NCBI GenBank assembly: GCA_964482205.1
Contig: CAYZWI010000015.1
Coordinates: forward strand, 1 to 64,000
Source of the DNA: JAZDGX01 sp964482205
GTDB lineage: Bacteria > Eisenbacteria > RBG-16-71-46 > CAIMUX01 > WJJG01
DNA: 64,000 nt
Reading direction: 5' to 3'
Shown: positions 53,586 through 61,660 of the stretch, piece by piece
Position numbering within the stretch: position 1 is the stretch's first letter
Layout: each line of letters begins with the position of its first letter
The notes under the pieces: model-generated
Told to the model about the DNA's origin: nothing
The model's database searches: none
What the model saw: the letters and a program-made list of their open reading frames with translations, nothing else
Position numbers and translations under genes: made by a program

Positions 53586-54853
53586 CAGCTCTCTCTCCTT
53601 CCGGCGGCGGACTCCGATGGCGCCGCAACGATGGGGAGCAGGCTGCAGTTGGTCAGCGCTTCTTTGAGAACCATGGTCGCCGCACCCACCGCGATCGATT
53701 GGGTTCCCAACTCGCTGACGAGCAACTCGGCGGCCGCCACTTGACTGACGAGCGTGCGGCGGCGAACCGTTTCGCGAATGGGGTTGAGCACCAAGTCTCC
53801 CAAACCGGCGAGATTCCCGCCCAGAACCACCATCGCGGGATTCATGAGATTCAGCAGGCCGGCCACGGCGACGCCCAGATACTCAGCAGCCTCGGTAGCG
53901 AGCCGGCGTGCCATGGCATCTCCGGCGATGGCGGCTTCCTCGATGTCCGCGATGGTCACGGCCCGGCCGGCGAGAATGCTGCCGGGGTGCGAGGGCAGCA
54001 GTTCCGCGGCGCGCTCGACCAGCGCCTGCGTGCTCACCAAAGTCGCCAGACATCCGCGAAGTCCGCAGATGCAGGGCTTGCCTTTGGGGTTGATGGCCAG
54101 GTGGCCGATTTCCCCGGCCACGCCGGTGGATCCGCGAAAGATCTCGCCGTTGACGATGAAACCGCAGCCGACGCCCGTAGCCACTTTGATGTAGGCCAGG
54201 ATGTCCACTCCGCGCCCGGCGCCCCACCACGATTCGGCGAGCGCGCCGAGGTTCGCATCGTTGTCCACCATCAGATGGACGCCGAGCCGTTGGCCGAGCT
54301 CGCCGAGGCCCAGCCGGCCATGCCAGGCGGGCAGGACCACTTCGGAAAGCTCGTCGGGACGGGAAGGATGGACCGGGCTGGGAACCGCGACACCGATGCC
54401 GATGAGCGGCCCGCCGGCCTTCGCCTCGCCCAGGCATTCCGAGCACAGCTTGCCGATCAGCTTGCGCGTGCCGGCGGGATCGGTTCGCACCGGATGCGAG
54501 CGCTCACGCCATGCCAACACCCTGCCGCGCAGATCGGTGAGCGCGACGCCCACATGAGCCGCGCCCATATCGACGCCCAGGATCACGGCGGAGTCATCGC
54601 GAAACTCGAGGATGATCGGCCGGCGGCCGCCGCTCGACTTGCCGCTGCCCACTTCGGTGATGAGGCCCGTTTGCAGCAACTCGGCGATCACTTCGGAGAC
54701 CGTCGAGCGAGACAGGCTCTCCTGCTGCACGATCTCGACGCGCGACATCCGCCGCCGCTCCCAGATCAGCCGCAGGATCGCATCGGCGAGAGGCCGGGGG
54801 CGATCCGGATTCTCGCGCCGAAGTCCTTTCCACCGCACCCGACTGGATTCCAC
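53582..54853 (-). CDS. ROK-family transcriptional repressor
   Basis: This protein of about 423 aa has an N-terminal winged helix-turn-helix (about residues 20-80; SRVEIVQQESLSRSTVSEVI and GRRPIILEF). A ROK sugar-binding domain follows, with VDMGAAHVGVA, VPSPVHP, VDNDANLGALAE and GCGFIVNGEIF. The Zn motif CICGLRGCL fits CxCGxxGC. It most resembles NagC/XylR-type repressors, which let go of DNA when they bind a sugar or sugar phosphate. It is the only regulator in the glucan locus and the best candidate for the four operators. GTG at 54853 follows AGGAGAGAG; an upstream in-frame start at 54940 would overlap the previous gene. Confidence 0.9.
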
Positions 54854-54896
54854 GCCGTCTCTCTCCTGTTGCTCGCCTGCGTTTCGCCGGCTCCTG

Positions 54897-56321
54897 CTAT
54901 CTGTGGAAGAGGACATTGTCCAGGAACACCGTCCGCGCATCGGACGAAGAGATCACGATCTGCGCAAGGTGGGCGCGGCTCGTGAGCGTGAACTGATCGA
55001 GCGGGATGTCGAGCACCGACCACTGACCGGCGACGAAGGCCGGCGTGGACGAGGCCGTGAAGCTGAGCTCCGATTGATCGACGGGCGGGTTGTAGATTCC
55101 GTCCTCTCCAAAATCGACCAGCTTCACTCGAAAGACATTCCCCGTCGGTGCCCAAACGTCCAGGCGGATGTGCGTCATGCCGGTGGCGTCGATGAGCTGG
55201 GTGGTGAACTCGATCCCCGCGTAGACGAGACCCGTGTACGCTTTCACATCGTCTCCGTCGATCGCGAAGTCGTCCACCGGGCCGCTCGAACTCCATGACG
55301 CGCGCCAGGTGTCGACCGGGACGAGGCTGTAGGCGTCGCTGAAAAGCGCGATGACATCGCCGGAGGGCAGCGTGGGCGTGGGTGCGGGCTCATCCGGCGG
55401 CGCGAGCACATTCACGGTGATCGAGCCCGCGACATCGACGGTGTCGAGCTTGGCCGTGATCATGGCCGTCCCCCCTCCGACCGCCGTGATCGCTCCTCCG
55501 GCGGCCTGCACGACGGTTTCGTCCGAGGAGAAGAAGTCGAAGTAGCGCGGGGAATGATCGACCAGCATGTCCACACCGTTGACCGAGAAAAGGACGCGCG
55601 TCTGTTCGGGCGTCACCGCACCGCCGAGAAAAGTATCGACCGTGCGCGAGGCCATCGTCGGCCGGGGATTGAGAATCGTGCCCATGCGGACGAAACGGAT
55701 TTCGTCGAACCAGAGGGTGAAGCCTTGATTGTTTTCGTGCCCTTCGGCGAAGAAGAACAGCCCGCGCTCGAGGGTGAGGCGCGAGGGGTCGGGAATGGGA
55801 ATGGCGATCAGGGTCCAATCGGTGGTGAGAGGTATGTGCGCGCGCTGGGCTTCGTAGAGCGAGAGGCCGGTGTTGTCGTTGCCGAAGCCGGCTACATCGA
55901 GGGTCGAGTTGACGCTCGATTTGGCGTAGAAGACGAGCGCATCGTAGCCGGAGAGGTCCCGATAATCCGCGCAGGTGAAGGCGCCTCCCGCGTAGGTGCC
56001 TCCCGTCCCGCCCGGGCCGGGCACGGTGACTTTGAGCGAAGTCGTGCCCACTCGCGCCTGGGTGGCATCCATGGCGATCGCCTCCAGCAGCGAGCCCGAG
56101 AAGGCCTGGAAGTCCACGCTTTCGCCGAAGGCGTCGTCGAAGACCACGGGATCGGTATTGGCGGGCGCCAGCGGCAAATCCGACAAGTCCCTCTCGCTGC
56201 AGCCGGCGAGCAGAGACAGCGCGAGGGCCAGAACTAAGGAGAAGAGTGCAGCGCAGCGGGGGACGAAGGCGGCCCCGCCGGGCGTCGGAGTGAGCGAGCG
56301 GAATGAGTGGAATGAGTGCAA
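54897..56321 (-). CDS. surface glycan-binding-type lipoprotein with Ig-like domain
   Basis: This 474-aa lipoprotein (lipobox LLAGC) has a CBM-like jelly roll (about residues 55-210; GTTSLKVTVPG, YDALVFYAKSS and LWFDEIRFV). A BIG2-type Ig-like domain (about 235-310) follows, with SSDETVVQAAGGAITAVGGG. A second jelly roll (about 325-474) ends TVFLDNVLFHR. This layout resembles surface glycan-binding proteins of polysaccharide loci; no active site is seen. It starts at TTG 56321 behind AGGAGG and is the first gene of the operon with ROK and GH16, under operator D. Confidence 0.8.
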   Translation of the reverse strand: MHSFHSFRSLTPTPGGAAFVPRCAALFSLVLALALSLLAGCSERDLSDLPLAPANTDPVVFDDAFGESVDFQAFSGSLLEAIAMDATQARVGTTSLKVTVPGPGGTGGTYAGGAFTCADYRDLSGYDALVFYAKSSVNSTLDVAGFGNDNTGLSLYEAQRAHIPLTTDWTLIAIPIPDPSRLTLERGLFFFAEGHENNQGFTLWFDEIRFVRMGTILNPRPTMASRTVDTFLGGAVTPEQTRVLFSVNGVDMLVDHSPRYFDFFSSDETVVQAAGGAITAVGGGTAMITAKLDTVDVAGSITVNVLAPPDEPAPTPTLPSGDVIALFSDAYSLVPVDTWRASWSSSGPVDDFAIDGDDVKAYTGLVYAGIEFTTQLIDATGMTHIRLDVWAPTGNVFRVKLVDFGEDGIYNPPVDQSELSFTASSTPAFVAGQWSVLDIPLDQFTLTSRAHLAQIVISSSDARTVFLDNVLFHR

Positions 56322-56338
56322 TGGGGCCTCCTGCCTTG

Positions 56339-56361
56339 CTTTGTACGGGATCCGATCAAAG
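56339..56361. promoter_or_regulatory. operator D of the glucan regulon
   Basis: A 10-3-10 palindrome, CTTTGTACGG-GAT-CCGATCAAAG, just downstream of and touching the leftward -10 element. Confidence 0.8.
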
Positions 56362-56389
56362 TATTCAGGACTTCTCGCCTCCTTGTCAA
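56360..56389 (-). promoter_or_regulatory. sigma70-type promoter of the binding-protein/ROK/GH16 operon
   Basis: Consensus TTGACA (56384-56389), an 18-bp spacer and AATACT (56360-56365), read on the minus strand. Confidence 0.7.
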
Positions 56390-56547
56390 GCCCTGGGCAG
56401 TGCTCGGCCCGGCGCCCTGGAGATTCAATCTCTTGCGAGGAAAGTGGATACCAAGACGAACGCCCCGCCTGGCTCAGGAATTCTGCCTCGTTCCGTCGGC
56501 CGGGCGGGCGGATCTTCGAGTCGAGCGCAAGAGGCGCAATCGCAGGC

Positions 56548-56577
56548 TTGACCTCCCGACAAGCCTCGGGCTACTTT
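56548..56577 (+). promoter_or_regulatory. sigma70-type promoter of the symporter gene
   Basis: TTGACC (56548-56553), an 18-bp spacer and TACTTT (56572-56577), with operator C overlapping the -10. Confidence 0.55.
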
Positions 56578-56596
56578 GTTCGGACTTCGTACAAAG
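56574..56596. promoter_or_regulatory. operator C of the glucan regulon
   Basis: A 10-3-10 palindrome, CTTTGTTCGG-ACT-TCGTACAAAG, about 50 bp before the symporter ATG. Confidence 0.8.
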
Positions 56597-56647
56597 TGAG
56601 ATGATCGGCTCTCCGACGACAGCCGGAGCCCAAGGGAAGGAAGTCCG

Positions 56648-58159
56648 ATGAGCGCCCTCACCGCGAAGACCGCCGCCGCGAAGACGACCACCGCACCCGA
56701 AGACCGCGTCAGTTTCCCGCATCGGCTCGTCTACGGCGCCGGCGCGTTCGTGAACAACCTGCTCGCGGCAGCCAGCGGCGGCATGATGATCGTTCTCAAT
56801 CTAGGGCTGGGCATGAACCCTGCCTTGGTCGGATTGCTCGGAGCCTTGCCAAGGCTTACCGATGCTTGCACCGATCCGATCATGGGCTTCATTTCCGACA
56901 ACACGAGAACGCGCTGGGGAAGGCGGCGGCCGTACATCTTCGCCGGAGCGATCGCCGCCGGCCTCCTCTTCATCCTGCTGTGGCAGTTGCCGCGCGGCCA
57001 AAGCGAGATGTTCTATTTCTGGTACTTCCTGATCGCCTCGATCGTGTTCTACATGGGCTACACCGTCTTCGCGACACCGTGGGTGGCCCTGGGCTACGAG
57101 TTGACTCCCGACTACAACGAGCGCACGCGCCTCATGGGCACCCAGAACTTCATCGGACAGCTCGCCTACGTCGCATCGCCGTGGTTCCTATGGATCATGA
57201 CCAACAAGAGTTTCTTCCCCGACCAGATCGCGGGTGCCGCCGGCTTGTCCATTCTCGTCGCGGTCGTGGCCATGGGGCTGGGCATCCTGCCCGCGATCTT
57301 CCTCCGCGAGCGGATGCAGACCATCGCTACGGCCGAGGCCCAGACGAGCACCGCGGATGAGCGTGGGACCGGCGAGGCGAGTATGAGAGGGGTGCCCGGG
57401 TTCTTCCGTGGATTCGGCATGACCCTTTCTTCGCGCCCGTTCCTCATGCTCTGCCTGGCGACATTTCTCGTGTTCAACGGCTTCATGCTCATCTCGTCAT
57501 TCCAGCCCTACGTCATCATCTACTACGTCTGCGGCGGCGACCAAAACGTCGGCGCCAAGTACGCCGGAATCGCAGGCACGGTGGGCGGAGTGAGCACCTT
57601 CGCCGTGGTCGCCCTGATCGCTTGGCTCGGCACCCGCGTCGGCAAGCGGCACGCCTTCTTCGTATCGACAGGGTTGTCGATGATCGGCTACGGGCTGAAG
57701 TGGGTTTGCTACAACCCGGCCCACCCTCTGCTCGTGATCCTGCCGGCGCCGTTGCTGGCATTCGGCCTGGGCGGGCTGTTCACGCTGGTGCCCGCGATGA
57801 TCCCCGATGTCGTCGACACCGACGAGTTGAAGACGCACCAGCGGCGCGAAGGCATGTTCGGGTCCGTGTTCTGGTGGACGGTGAAACTCGGCATGGCGGC
57901 GGCACTGGCGGGCGGCGGCTACTTGCTCAATGCGACGGGATTCGACGTGGCCCTGGGCGGCGCGCAGTCGGGAAGGACCATCATCCTGATGCGCCTTTGC
58001 GATGCGGTCATTCCGATCATCGCATCGGCATTCGCCATCTGGGCGGTCGCGACCTACCCCATCACCGAGGCGAAGGCCAACGAAGTGCGCGCGGAACTGG
58101 AACGCCGGCGCGGCAAGGCGAGCCTGCCGGTGGCCGGCAGCGAGGGCGCCGCGGGTTGA
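56648..58159 (+). CDS. GPH-family sugar:cation symporter (MFS)
   Basis: This 503-aa transporter has twelve predicted membrane helices. It shows the melibiose-carrier-type features LPRLTDACTDPIMGFISDNTR followed by TRWGRRRPYI in loop 2-3, PWVALGYELTPDYNERTRLM in loop 4-5, and AMIPDVVDTDELKTHQRREGM in the second half. GPH carriers import glycosides with sodium or protons. Here it should bring beta-glucan oligosaccharides to the cytoplasmic phosphorylase and GH1 enzyme. GGAAGGAAG precedes the ATG. Operator C controls it. A terminator follows. Confidence 0.92.
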   Translation: MSALTAKTAAAKTTTAPEDRVSFPHRLVYGAGAFVNNLLAAASGGMMIVLNLGLGMNPALVGLLGALPRLTDACTDPIMGFISDNTRTRWGRRRPYIFAGAIAAGLLFILLWQLPRGQSEMFYFWYFLIASIVFYMGYTVFATPWVALGYELTPDYNERTRLMGTQNFIGQLAYVASPWFLWIMTNKSFFPDQIAGAAGLSILVAVVAMGLGILPAIFLRERMQTIATAEAQTSTADERGTGEASMRGVPGFFRGFGMTLSSRPFLMLCLATFLVFNGFMLISSFQPYVIIYYVCGGDQNVGAKYAGIAGTVGGVSTFAVVALIAWLGTRVGKRHAFFVSTGLSMIGYGLKWVCYNPAHPLLVILPAPLLAFGLGGLFTLVPAMIPDVVDTDELKTHQRREGMFGSVFWWTVKLGMAAALAGGGYLLNATGFDVALGGAQSGRTIILMRLCDAVIPIIASAFAIWAVATYPITEAKANEVRAELERRRGKASLPVAGSEGAAG

Positions 58160-58200
58160 TTCCGCGGCGGGAGCTCCTCCGGCCGGGCGCAAGGTCAGCA

Positions 58201-58232
58201 AAAGGGGCCCCCTCTTTCGAGAGGGCCCCTTT
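58201..58232. terminator. bidirectional rho-independent terminator
   Basis: A long stem (AAAGGGGCCC / GGGCCCCTTT with further inner pairs and a TTCG loop) lies between the convergent symporter and tagged-protein genes. Short T-runs flank it on both strands. Confidence 0.85.
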
Positions 58233-58286
58233 GCTCAGCTCATCGATGGCTTTCGCGCCGCTCTCGACAGAGCGGGCTTGCGCAGA

Positions 58287-59405
58287 CTACCGATAAACCG
58301 ACTTGATCGTTCCCCAGCTGTCCGTGTCTTGCGGAACCGGGATTTCGCAGGGGTTCGGATCGCAAGCGGTCCAGTCCACATGCCAGGTACCGCCGACCAG
58401 GCCGCAGTCGGCCTCGCTGTAGAGGAAGCAGTTCTCACCCACGCAGCAGACCGCCGTCGGGAGCGGGCAGGTGATGTCGTACGTCAGCGTGAAGGGCCCG
58501 CCGGCGCCGGTGCTGTAGGCGTCGCAGATGATGTAGTAGGTGCCGTCCGCGGTACAGGTCCAGGTGATGTCCTCCGGACTCCCACTGTCGGATCCCGCCA
58601 CGCAGCTGCCCTGAGGGTCGGCGCAGTCGGTGATGATGTACAGCGCCTCGTCGAAGCTCGTTCCCACATAGGAATAGACGAGGCTGACTACATCGCCGGC
58701 CAACAGATCCATGACATAGACGACATCCTTGCCGGCGGTCGCATAGCCGGTGCAGCTGCCGGCGCTGACCAGGTTGTAGTCCGCGATCGCCGCGGTGAGA
58801 TCGCCCTGCACCACTCCCGAGGAGCAGCGCTCGAGCGCGATCGCGCCCTCGCAGGTGTCATTGACCGGAGGCGGCGGCGGGGGTTGGATGGTCAGGTTGA
58901 ACGACGGAATGCAGTCCGGCGTCGGCCAGGTGTCGACCATGATGTAGTAGGTGCCAGGGGCCAGGGTCACATTCTCGATGCTCTTCGCGCCGCCGCTGGA
59001 GCTGGTCATGTAGGCGATGCAGGTCGCGCCCGGAGGGCACTCGGCGCCGATCGCGACGCCCGACCAAGTGGTGCCCAGGGGGTCCAAGGTGATGTTGACC
59101 GTGACTTCCTCGGTGATGATGAGCTGGAAGATCGTGTCCTCGCCGCCATCGTAATAGCCGAGGCAGGTCTCGGTGTAGTTGTTGAGGGCCCCGCAAGTCG
59201 TGAAGCCCGTGCCGAAGTACGGCAGAGTGTCGATGACGATCGGGTCGGTGCAGTCGTCTCCCACTGCGCGCCCTTCTTCAGCGGCCAGCGGCACATCGAC
59301 CGTCGGGCCGTGAACCGGATCCTTGTCATTCGCGTTGGCCACGGCGGCCAGGCCGAGCGCGAGTAACGGGACGAAAAGCAGTGCGAGCAATCTTGAATTC
59401 CTCAT
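58287..59405 (-). CDS. secreted protein with two PPC-like domains, Cys-rich module and WGxxKxxYR tag
   Basis: This 372-aa protein has a signal peptide (MRNSRLLALLFVPLLALGLA, site near ANA). Two PPC-like beta domains (about residues 48-165 and 175-305) follow, each with a YYI-[MI]-x-D signature near its end. The Cys module has AVCCVGENC, C...VGG and CDPNPC, and the chain ends VPQDTDSWGTIKSVYR. The module and tag match the protein at 24468-25625. PPC domains are known from secreted peptidases and hydrolases, but none is attached here. The start has GGGAGGA upstream. Confidence 0.8.
   Translation of the reverse strand: MRNSRLLALLFVPLLALGLAAVANANDKDPVHGPTVDVPLAAEEGRAVGDDCTDPIVIDTLPYFGTGFTTCGALNNYTETCLGYYDGGEDTIFQLIITEEVTVNITLDPLGTTWSGVAIGAECPPGATCIAYMTSSSGGAKSIENVTLAPGTYYIMVDTWPTPDCIPSFNLTIQPPPPPPVNDTCEGAIALERCSSGVVQGDLTAAIADYNLVSAGSCTGYATAGKDVVYVMDLLAGDVVSLVYSYVGTSFDEALYIITDCADPQGSCVAGSDSGSPEDITWTCTADGTYYIICDAYSTGAGGPFTLTYDITCPLPTAVCCVGENCFLYSEADCGLVGGTWHVDWTACDPNPCEIPVPQDTDSWGTIKSVYR
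58290..58316 (-). other. WGxxKxxYR C-terminal tag (copy 5)
   Basis: Codons for WGTIKSVYR directly before the stop, with PVPQDTDS as linker. Confidence 0.88.
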
Positions 59406-59442
59406 GCCCAGTCCTCCCTCTGTCTAAGTCACACAGCTCCCG

Positions 59443-59465
59443 GCCGACGACCCCGTGTCGTCGGC
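59443..59465 (-). promoter_or_regulatory. perfect 9-bp hairpin in the leader of the tagged-protein gene
   Basis: The inverted repeat GCCGACGAC / GTCGTCGGC with a 5-base loop lies about 38 bp before the ATG at 59405. It could be an mRNA structure or a protein-binding palindrome. Confidence 0.45.
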
Positions 59466-59597
59466 TCCGGTGCAACACCCGATGCGTTCTGCTGCGAGCA
59501 TCGCTCTGGGGGCATGGGGCGCGAGAGCCCATACGGCCCGTACGCGATCCCTGACAGCCTGCTAGGCGGGCGTCTGCATAGATCCATCGACCAAGAT

Positions 59598-59627
59598 ATT
59601 CTACCACATGAGGATGGAGTGGCGCAA
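59598..59627 (-). promoter_or_regulatory. candidate promoter of the tagged-protein gene
   Basis: On the minus strand, TTGCGC (59622-59627), an 18-bp spacer and TAGAAT (59598-59603). It would give a leader of about 185 bases that includes the hairpin. Confidence 0.4.
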
Positions 59628-59955
59628 TGCGTCACCCCAATGGCTGTAGGCCGCTGGCATCAAGAGAGATAAGGGGCACCGGGTGCATCCTGGCGTGCTT
59701 CATGTTCCCCTACCTCACTCGGGCGGCGAGCCCTGGCTCCTTTCATGCGATTCTGAGGGTCTGAAGGCTGGAGAAGATATTGCAGGAGAAGAAGTTCCCG
59801 CTTTGGCACGGGGCCTTCGTTGTCTTGCCAAGAAGCGGCCGGTGTTTGATCGAGGGCCGAACGAACTACGCACGCGGTGGCATCCTGGAAGACGCCGGCA
59901 GCCCCACTCGGTCGTTTCCTTGGCTCCATCGACGGGCCCGGCCCAGAATCACGGT

Positions 59956-61629
59956 TCAACTTGCCGTGGTCTTGAAGTCCTTCCCGACCCATTTCTTCGC
60001 CAGCACGAGCAGCGCGAACGAACCCATCGCGATGCAGCCGAAGAGCAGCCACATCGGTTCGGTGTTCAGCGGCCGCCCCGTCTCGGGCGCGGGACAGTAG
60101 CGATCCATGATGACCCCGGAGTAGAGCAGCGGCACCAGCACCTTGGTCAGGAACCAGGGCAACTGGGCGACGCCCATGTACTCTCCGGTACGGCCTTCGG
60201 GCGCAATCTCGGCGGCGTATTGCAGGAAGCGCGGCGACCACATCGCCTCGCCCACGGTCATGATCACCAGGTAGGCATAGAGGGTCAAGGGATGGGGGCC
60301 AAACGCGAGCAGGAATGTCGGGGCCGCCATGATGAAGGTGCCCCAGATCATCATGTTGTAGACCTTCTTCCTCAGCGTGAGAGCCGCGATCACCGGCGTG
60401 AGGATGAAGATCAGGATCGGGTTGAAGTTCGAAGCGACCTCGAAGTACTCGCCGGTTGGCGTGCCGGCGAAGGCGCGTGAGATGTACTCGGGCAGGACCA
60501 GCCAGTTGTAGGTGAAGAGCGTCTGCACGGGAATGAGCGCGAAGATGAAGAAGAAGAATTTCGCATCGGCGAGCGGGTGCCGGGCGAGAAAGCGCCCGGT
60601 CGCGGGAATCAAGGCCAGTGCGATCCAGGCGACGGCGACCAGCGTGGCGATGCACGCGTTGAGCGGCAGCCCGGCCACCGCCGGAGCCGCCGGGATCTTG
60701 ATCCACAGCGCAATCACGACGCCGGCCATGAGCAGCCACATCTGCACGGGCGGGAACACGCGGGCCATGATATGGGTCGGAGCAGTGGACGAACTGCCGG
60801 CTGGTTTGATGGCCGAACCGCCGGCCGGCATCGCCGCCTTCTCTCCCGTCCCGGCCTTGCCCGCCGCTGCCTGTTCGCGCGCCGTGTCTTCTTTTGCTTT
60901 CGCAATTGCGCGCCGCACCGTTCCCGGCGTGAGCAGCATCACGGTCGCCAGCAACCCCAGCACGGTGATGCCTGCATAGAACCAGAAGGTGCCGACGATT
61001 CCGAGGTTGAGGAACTTCTCGTCGCGCAGCAGGAACGCGAAGGTGGGAAACCAGCCGCCGAGATTCATCAGCGCGTAGAGCATCGCATAGGCCATCGCCG
61101 AAGTCGTCGGACTCGTGAACTGACGCACCGCGGCATAGGCCGCCGGCTGGTACATCCCATAGCCGATCACCACGATGGCGATGCCCAGCATCGTGGCCAG
61201 ATGGAGCGGCCCCCACAACCCGGGCTGCAAGCCGAGGATCGAGGGCGCGCCTGCGATGACGATGCGCCCGATCACGAGCAGCACGAATGACCAGATGAGT
61301 GCCCGCCGCACACCCGCTTTGTCGGGCACGAAGCCCAGGAAGAGCATCGCGATGGTGATCCCGCCGGTCAGGATGGCGACCATGTTGTGGGCGTAGGTAT
61401 CGGGGTTCGCGATGCCGCTGAAGACCTGCTGAGAGAAGTAGATCGCGAGGTAGCCGAGGATTCCGAAGTACGCCAGGCCCTCGAGCGTGTAGCCGAGATT
61501 CACTCCCCAAAGCGCGCGCGGCGCTCGCCAGAGGTCCACGAACGGCTGGATGATCTCGCGCCACGGATTCGGATTCGCCTGGGCGGCATTTGTTGATGTG
61601 CCCGTGATGGTCTCGCTTTTCTCGCTCAT
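59956..61629 (-). CDS. POT/PTR-like MFS transporter, probably for di- or tripeptides
   Basis: This 557-aa transporter has twelve or more helices. It resembles proton-dependent oligopeptide carriers more than sugar carriers: GYTLEGLAYFGILGYLAIYF in helix 1 and a long central hydrophilic loop rich in Ala/Lys. The later sequence PRFLQYAAEIAPEGRTGEYMG matches the POT-type late signature around the tenth helix. It begins 31 bp after the S9 peptidase gene on the same strand, so peptide uptake is a natural reading. The start at 61629 has GAGGAG upstream. Confidence 0.8.
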   Translation of the reverse strand: MSEKSETITGTSTNAAQANPNPWREIIQPFVDLWRAPRALWGVNLGYTLEGLAYFGILGYLAIYFSQQVFSGIANPDTYAHNMVAILTGGITIAMLFLGFVPDKAGVRRALIWSFVLLVIGRIVIAGAPSILGLQPGLWGPLHLATMLGIAIVVIGYGMYQPAAYAAVRQFTSPTTSAMAYAMLYALMNLGGWFPTFAFLLRDEKFLNLGIVGTFWFYAGITVLGLLATVMLLTPGTVRRAIAKAKEDTAREQAAAGKAGTGEKAAMPAGGSAIKPAGSSSTAPTHIMARVFPPVQMWLLMAGVVIALWIKIPAAPAVAGLPLNACIATLVAVAWIALALIPATGRFLARHPLADAKFFFFIFALIPVQTLFTYNWLVLPEYISRAFAGTPTGEYFEVASNFNPILIFILTPVIAALTLRKKVYNMMIWGTFIMAAPTFLLAFGPHPLTLYAYLVIMTVGEAMWSPRFLQYAAEIAPEGRTGEYMGVAQLPWFLTKVLVPLLYSGVIMDRYCPAPETGRPLNTEPMWLLFGCIAMGSFALLVLAKKWVGKDFKTTAS

Positions 61630-61660
61630 GACATCTCCTCGGCTGGAAGGCGCGACGCGA

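Larger units (their letters stand above)
56322..56647. other. divergent control region with operators C and D
   Basis: These 326 bp separate the binding-protein operon from the symporter gene. They hold two promoters and two operators, listed separately. The middle 170 bp show nothing else that I can support. Confidence 0.6.
59406..59955. other. 550-bp intergenic region
   Basis: No gene that I can support lies here. It contains a hairpin at 59443-59465 and a candidate leftward promoter at 59598-59627, both upstream of the tagged-protein gene. The open frames in it are short and lack ribosome-binding sites. Confidence 0.5.

Noticed and set aside
54897..56321. Whether the Ig-like lipoprotein is an enzyme
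   Set aside because: No catalytic motif of any glycoside hydrolase or lyase could be found; binding is the better reading.
59660..61564. 634-codon open frame on the minus strand
   Set aside because: A frame-shifted shadow of the POT-like transporter with Arg-rich composition.
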